Source: Apostichopus japonicus (Eukaryota > Echinodermata > Holothuroidea > Aspidochirotida > Stichopodidae). From it: DNA of 64,000 nt. Within the stretch, counting starts at the first letter, position 1. Every line of letters begins with the position of its first letter. The notes under the pieces are model-generated. The model did not search any database, was not told where the DNA came from, and was given only the letters and a program-made list of their open reading frames with translations. The stretch spans positions 35,284,611-35,348,610 of the forward strand of contig NC_092576.1 of the NCBI RefSeq assembly GCF_037975245.1. The letters run 5' to 3'. A program made the translations under genes and the position numbers. Of the stretch, positions 59,521 to 64,000 are shown piece after piece.

Positions 59521-62500
59521 TGCTCTATCAATTCCGATTTTTTTAGTTAGTTTCAAGGTAATCTTAGCAAAAAGAAAAAGAATCACGTTATGACATAATA
59601 AATGAAGACGGTCACAAAGCTAATCACTACAGACACATACATGTTACTAGTGTTTTTTTGGCGTTCTTTATTGTAGTTATAAGTTCTTCTGTGTTAAATT
59701 CCCTTAACGTTCGTAGATTTACATTGCTGTTCAATAAACAATAACTAACCATAATGGTTCGTGTTACACTGTGCCCAGAGTACGACAGGTCGTTCCTTCA
59801 TGGCTGGGCGTCGGTTATGAATCCTGAATCAGCAACTTACGTTTGATAGGTTTGATACGGTTCATAAGGTAATAATGAGTCAGTCAGCAATTTATATGAT
59901 CAATGAAGCACTGTCTTCTTGCACTACCATGTTTAGCTATTGTTTAATTTAATGTTCATTTATGATACATTGTTCTTCTTAATTTGACGTACACTATGTA
60001 TAATATTTATATATTCCGCCATCTAGCCACCAAATATTACTTTCATGAATGCCTTTTGTCACTTACAAATATAACAAATATAAGATATTCTAGTATATAC
60101 CATTGCCCATTATACTTATACGTACTATAATCTGCCGAACAACAGCCAGTCACGGAGTCTGTAAATTACCGTGCTCTTTCTAGGCGATGAAGTCCTTTCA
60201 AAAAGCGTTCACCTAACTGCACAGACTATATATAATAAGCTAAATCAGAGTGAAATTCGAACTTACAAGAATCCGATACAACAACAATATGGATTATTTA
60301 TCAAGACCGAAAGATGAAATCTTTATGTATGCCGTTAATTACAAAACTGGTGTACACAATATGTTCCAACACAAATTTCCAAATCGAAGCTTTGCGATAT
60401 CCATTACAATTATTCATATCTGCCATAACCCATGTTACAGTGTATATACGTTTCATTAAGAAAAGTTGAAATTGTACAATTATATGTAACTGTTCTCACA
60501 ACAAACGGTACGATAATTATAAAATACATAGCAGGTGAAACAAATTTAGACCCACGCTTGAAAGATGTTGTTTATATTTGAATGATGCCCATTAAGAGCA
60601 GTCTTTGTTGTATAAATGAGCGTTATTGAACTTTAAGATTTAAATCATGATTACGTTATAATGAATAAGGCAACATGAGATCAGAATAAATCAGCAGAAA
60701 ATCACTGGAACTTTCCAATGGATTTATTTTTTAAGCGTTCGCGACTGTACCTTAGAGAATTTGCAACCAAACCGTAATTCAAACTTCAATCATAATTCAT
60801 ATTCTGTACCAAGTACCGTAGTGGGGGCGCCGTTCAATAAAACACAAAATGAGTTATATTGTTGTTAACGCTATGGCAGTAGCGTTTTTGTTGTGTTACC
60901 TTCATATCTGTATATAATGTTAATGGCATTACGAATTATAGCTAGTCAGTGATATACTTATAAACTTGCTAATGTTGACATAATACGTAAATTTTAAGGC
61001 TGGTAATTTTAAAAGTAGCAGTTGTCTCAGGAAATATAAATTAAGTTATAAAATGATGAATTAATTTAATTTTTTCCAATATAAACAATGTTGTTAGTCA
61101 TTACCTTCTTTAAAAAAGAAAAAAAAAAGGAAGATGAGAAAATTACGGTGTCAATCGGTTCCAATTCCCAGCACAAATGGAAGGTTAGTTGTGTGTTAAA
61201 TCATGTAAGTTATTGAAATTATCCAAATAGCAACCCATGTAGAACAATAACTGTCACATATTAATAATGTGAAGATAATGCAAATTATGTACCAAGTTGT
61301 GTTCGTGAAAATTATACAGATGAGTCACTGATTTGTCCTTATTATTTATTGTGCTGTCTTTTAAGCAGTACCAGAATCGACTATAAAAGAATACATTTCT
61401 ATTCAATTAATAAATGTTAATAGATATGTAGAAGGTAATAGAAAATGAATAATGTTAATAATCTAGTAATCATGAACAAATGATGTTTCATATTCATGCT
61501 TTCTAAAGAAGACAAAGCCCATCAATCATTACTATTTTATGCCCGTAGTCTGTTGTGAAGAGGTTTACTTTTGATCAACCAAAATCACTCAGATCAAGTA
61601 GTTTCTATTTTAGATTCATACTTTATAAACTGATTTGATTTAATGTTATTGTTAACATGATGGCAAACTAAACGGTGAATGAGCGATAAAATATCAATAT
61701 CGAAACTGTAACATGTACAATGAGTAACAGTAAGTGCATGCCCTTCACTCTAGACTGAAGTATAAGATGAAGAGCTTTCACTTTAAGATAGTTACAATAA
61801 GCACAGTTGCTTTTCCTTTGGGCTTTCTTGTTGAATATGTATTAAATATGATGACGCATTGAGTATACCTATCAATAATAGCGAAGCAACTGCATCATGA
61901 GTAGTCAGGCTCTGGTGATTCTGTAAGTTCTAGATGGAGTCGTCTCGCAACGTAAGTACTTTTTATGAAGATTTTATTGTAAAGTAACAAGGTTTAATCA
62001 CAATGGTCAGGCCTAGCTTCATCCAACAAGGTAAATATAGTCATGATCACTTTATAATACAACGCCTTATTGTATTCATGCCTTTACTCTACAGCATTTG
62101 CCTGTATATGGGGTCCATTTTGTTTTTACGACTAATCTATATTTATCTTCCATGAGCAATAAGTAACACACAAAGTATTCATGTAATTACATGACTTGAA
62201 ATTATACTAAAACGTCTTGTATTAATAAACTAGAAAAAAATATCACTGCTTTCGAATGATCATGCTTCGAATTAAGCTGTAAGAACTACTTATAAACGAT
62301 AGTCTACTTCTGGAAACTGTGTTTCTTAATCCACATGTCTCGGTACTAGTGATTTGTAACTAGATTTGTCTTAAGTGGAAGTACTGCAGGCTGTGGTGAA
62401 AAGGAAAATAATTCGTTGCAAGAAATAAGATGCCTAAAACTACTTTATAAACATTATTTACAAATTAAAATATTCAACATTTGAGCTATCAAGAACGAAT

Positions 62501-62569
62501 TAATCTGTATAGAAACATTAAAATTCTGTAAGTTTGAAAACTTTGTAAAGTACATAAAGATTTGTTACG

Positions 62570-62570
<1 letters not shown>
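59521..62570. other. End of unit 2 and start of unit 3 flank
   Basis: Positions 59,570-60,990 match 29,255-29,345 and 30,895-31,950 of unit 1. Near 60,990-61,100 there is a match to 32,530-32,640, the start of unit 2. From 61,100 to 62,570 nothing recognisable is seen. Confidence 0.5.

Positions 62571-62574
<4 letters not shown>

Positions 62575-62641
<67 letters not shown>
62575..62641. repeat. (AT)n/(GT)n microsatellite
   Basis: AT arrays with interspersed GTGTGT directly beside the solo LTR. Confidence 0.95.
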
Positions 62642-62643
<2 letters not shown>

Positions 62644-62645
62644 TT

Positions 62646-63389
62646 TGTTACGAGGGCCCATTGTAGCCTAATGCTAGTTACTGCTAGTGAGGAACCTAAT
62701 GTTATTATATAGAAAGTATTTGAAAAATGGCCTACGTGACAATCAATATTTGAGAAATTAGGTCGGGTTAACGTCAGGATGTTATTTATGTAATGAGCAA
62801 TACACGATTGTTCTGGTATATTCCTTATGATGACGCGCTGGTCTCGGGTTAACGTCGGTTTACGTGAAATCGCGTGTAAGCTGTGCACTCATTTTCGTGG
62901 ATTCTCTGGAATGTTCGCGAGATATGCAAAGGACTTCCAAGAATAGAGAAACTGGGTCAAGTGTATTGAGAAAGATCTAGATTATTCTTGACCTGGCGAA
63001 TCGTATAAAAACCCGCCCAGATCGGAGAGTTTCTGAGTTTTTGAACGAATACAAGCGACGACACAGATTATACCATTCTACTATATATCGTCAGTGCTCA
63101 ACTGCCAGTAATTTCTGAGGGATTGAGATATCGATACCAAGATTGATTCTACACTTCCATTCAGAAGTTTGAAGAGGACTTTGCTGTGAAAGTACAGTTT
63201 TCCAGTCTTTATTTCGGAGAAGGTGAAAAATTTCTGTCTCCGTTGAGGAAGTTCGTTACGCCAGGTGTTGGTGGCTATAAAGCTAATTCTGGACTGACTC
63301 TGGTAATATTTAGTCGGCGAGAAGTTCGACTTGTGCTTCACTCGATTGTGGCTGGAAGTCCGTCTTCTATTTCGCATTCCAACGTAACA
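62646..63389 (+). mobile_element. Solo LTR of an LTR retrotransposon (744 bp)
   Basis: The ends form a short perfect inverted repeat, TGTTACG...CGTAACA, with the usual TG...CA termini. They are flanked by a 4-bp direct repeat GTTT (62,642-62,645 and 63,390-63,393). A TATA box TATAAAA lies at 63,004-63,010 in the expected interior position. No internal retroelement region is present, so it is a solo LTR left by recombination. Orientation follows the TATA box. ORFs within it are not genes. Confidence 0.78.
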
Positions 63390-63439
63390 GTTTATATATA
63401 TATTCCTCCATTTAATTAACACAAAGTATGTTCAAAGTT

Positions 63440-64000
63440 TTCGTTTTAACGTACGGTTTGACGACTTTAAGAACATTTTACTTGCAAAATAAAAGTTTCA
63501 GCAAACCAGACAGACTTGATGGTATCACGATATTTCTATGATATTTTGAATATTGAAAAATTAAATGCAGAAAGAAATATTAATTTATAAGGTGACGTAT
63601 TCCTTAAACAAGATATTATAATAACAAGCTATTAACAAGTGTGATCATTCAAAGGGAAGAGTTGTTAAGTTTTCTGCTTTGGTTTCATTTTATATTTTTT
63701 GGATCTAGGCTTTTCGACTGTTTCTGTTTTGCTTTCATTATGTATTTTGATTCTTCAAGACTTTTGTTGTTTTTTTTCCTTCTTGTTTTTTCATTAAAAT
63801 GTTTCGAATTTCAATCAAACCGGGATGCTTACAGTTGCTCCAGCTCCAAATAATAAACACGTAGCGTGTATGTGGGTACAACCTATACAAAAACAATTCT
63901 GAAATGTTAATTAAAATTTGCAAAAAAAAAATGCACCATATATAAGTATTTGGCATAAATGACAGTTACCTGTTTCACCACTATTTTGACCCTTCCTATA
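63440..64000 (+). other. Upstream flank of a third LRR-TM unit (runs off the right edge)
   Basis: TTTAACGTACGGT followed by patches such as TTGATGGTATCACGATATTT and ATTAACAAGTGTG matches 35,489-36,000 (copy 2) and 11,983-12,110 (copy 1). The leader exon of a third gene would be expected a few hundred bases beyond the window. Confidence 0.7.

Noticed and set aside
62565-63422. ORFs of 107, 113 and 77 codons
   Set aside because: They lie in a microsatellite and the solo LTR, overlap each other on opposite strands and show no protein family.

Overview
The window is animal nuclear DNA: genes are split by GT-AG introns, there are no bacterial operons, and the sequence is AT-rich with long (AT)n arrays, a (TCA)n array, tRNA-derived SINEs, DNA transposons, a Penelope-like element and a solo LTR. 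A marine invertebrate deuterostome is likely. An echinoderm, perhaps a sea cucumber, is my best guess from the SINE style and gene type, but that is inference.

Layout. (1) 1-7.7 kb: a minus-strand gene of at least six exons. It encodes a small acidic protein with two C2H2-type zinc fingers, and its promoter lies near 7.6-7.8 kb. (2) About 8.2-31.9 kb: tandem unit 1, with plus-strand gene LRR-TM copy 1 (coding exons 12,418-27,249). Its exons give a continuous 1,141-codon frame: signal-peptide-like exon, LRR N-cap, 16 leucine-rich repeats carried on separate phase-compatible exons, a short LRR C-cap-like exon, a GCC2/GCC3-like cysteine-rich region and a multi-pass membrane domain. The initiating Met exon was not found. 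(3) About 32.5-61 kb: tandem unit 2, with the paralogue LRR-TM copy 2 (36,350-55,605), disturbed by many insertions. (4) About 61-64 kb: start of a third unit; sequence from 63,440 to the right edge matches the upstream flanks of copies 1 and 2.

The two receptor-like genes share an almost unchanged membrane half but differ in the LRR half. Copy 1 has doubled a five-exon LRR cassette and lost two LRR exons. Copy 2 keeps those two, has lost another, and carries a two-repeat exon broken by a 5-base insertion that was then duplicated. All LRR exons start with one base and end with two bases of a codon, so exons can be gained, lost or skipped without breaking the frame. The membrane domain would be constant and the extracellular recognition surface would vary. 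A role in ligand or immune recognition is inference.

Mobile DNA explains most length differences between the units: a hammerhead-ribozyme element in (AT)n at 13.1 kb, a 3.06 kb exon-cassette duplication, a fold-back element at 29.4-30.9 kb, nested TIR elements at 36.9-38.8 kb, a 3.1 kb TIR element at 46.8-50.0 kb, a decayed Penelope-like element at 58.3-59.5 kb and a solo LTR at 62.6-63.4 kb.
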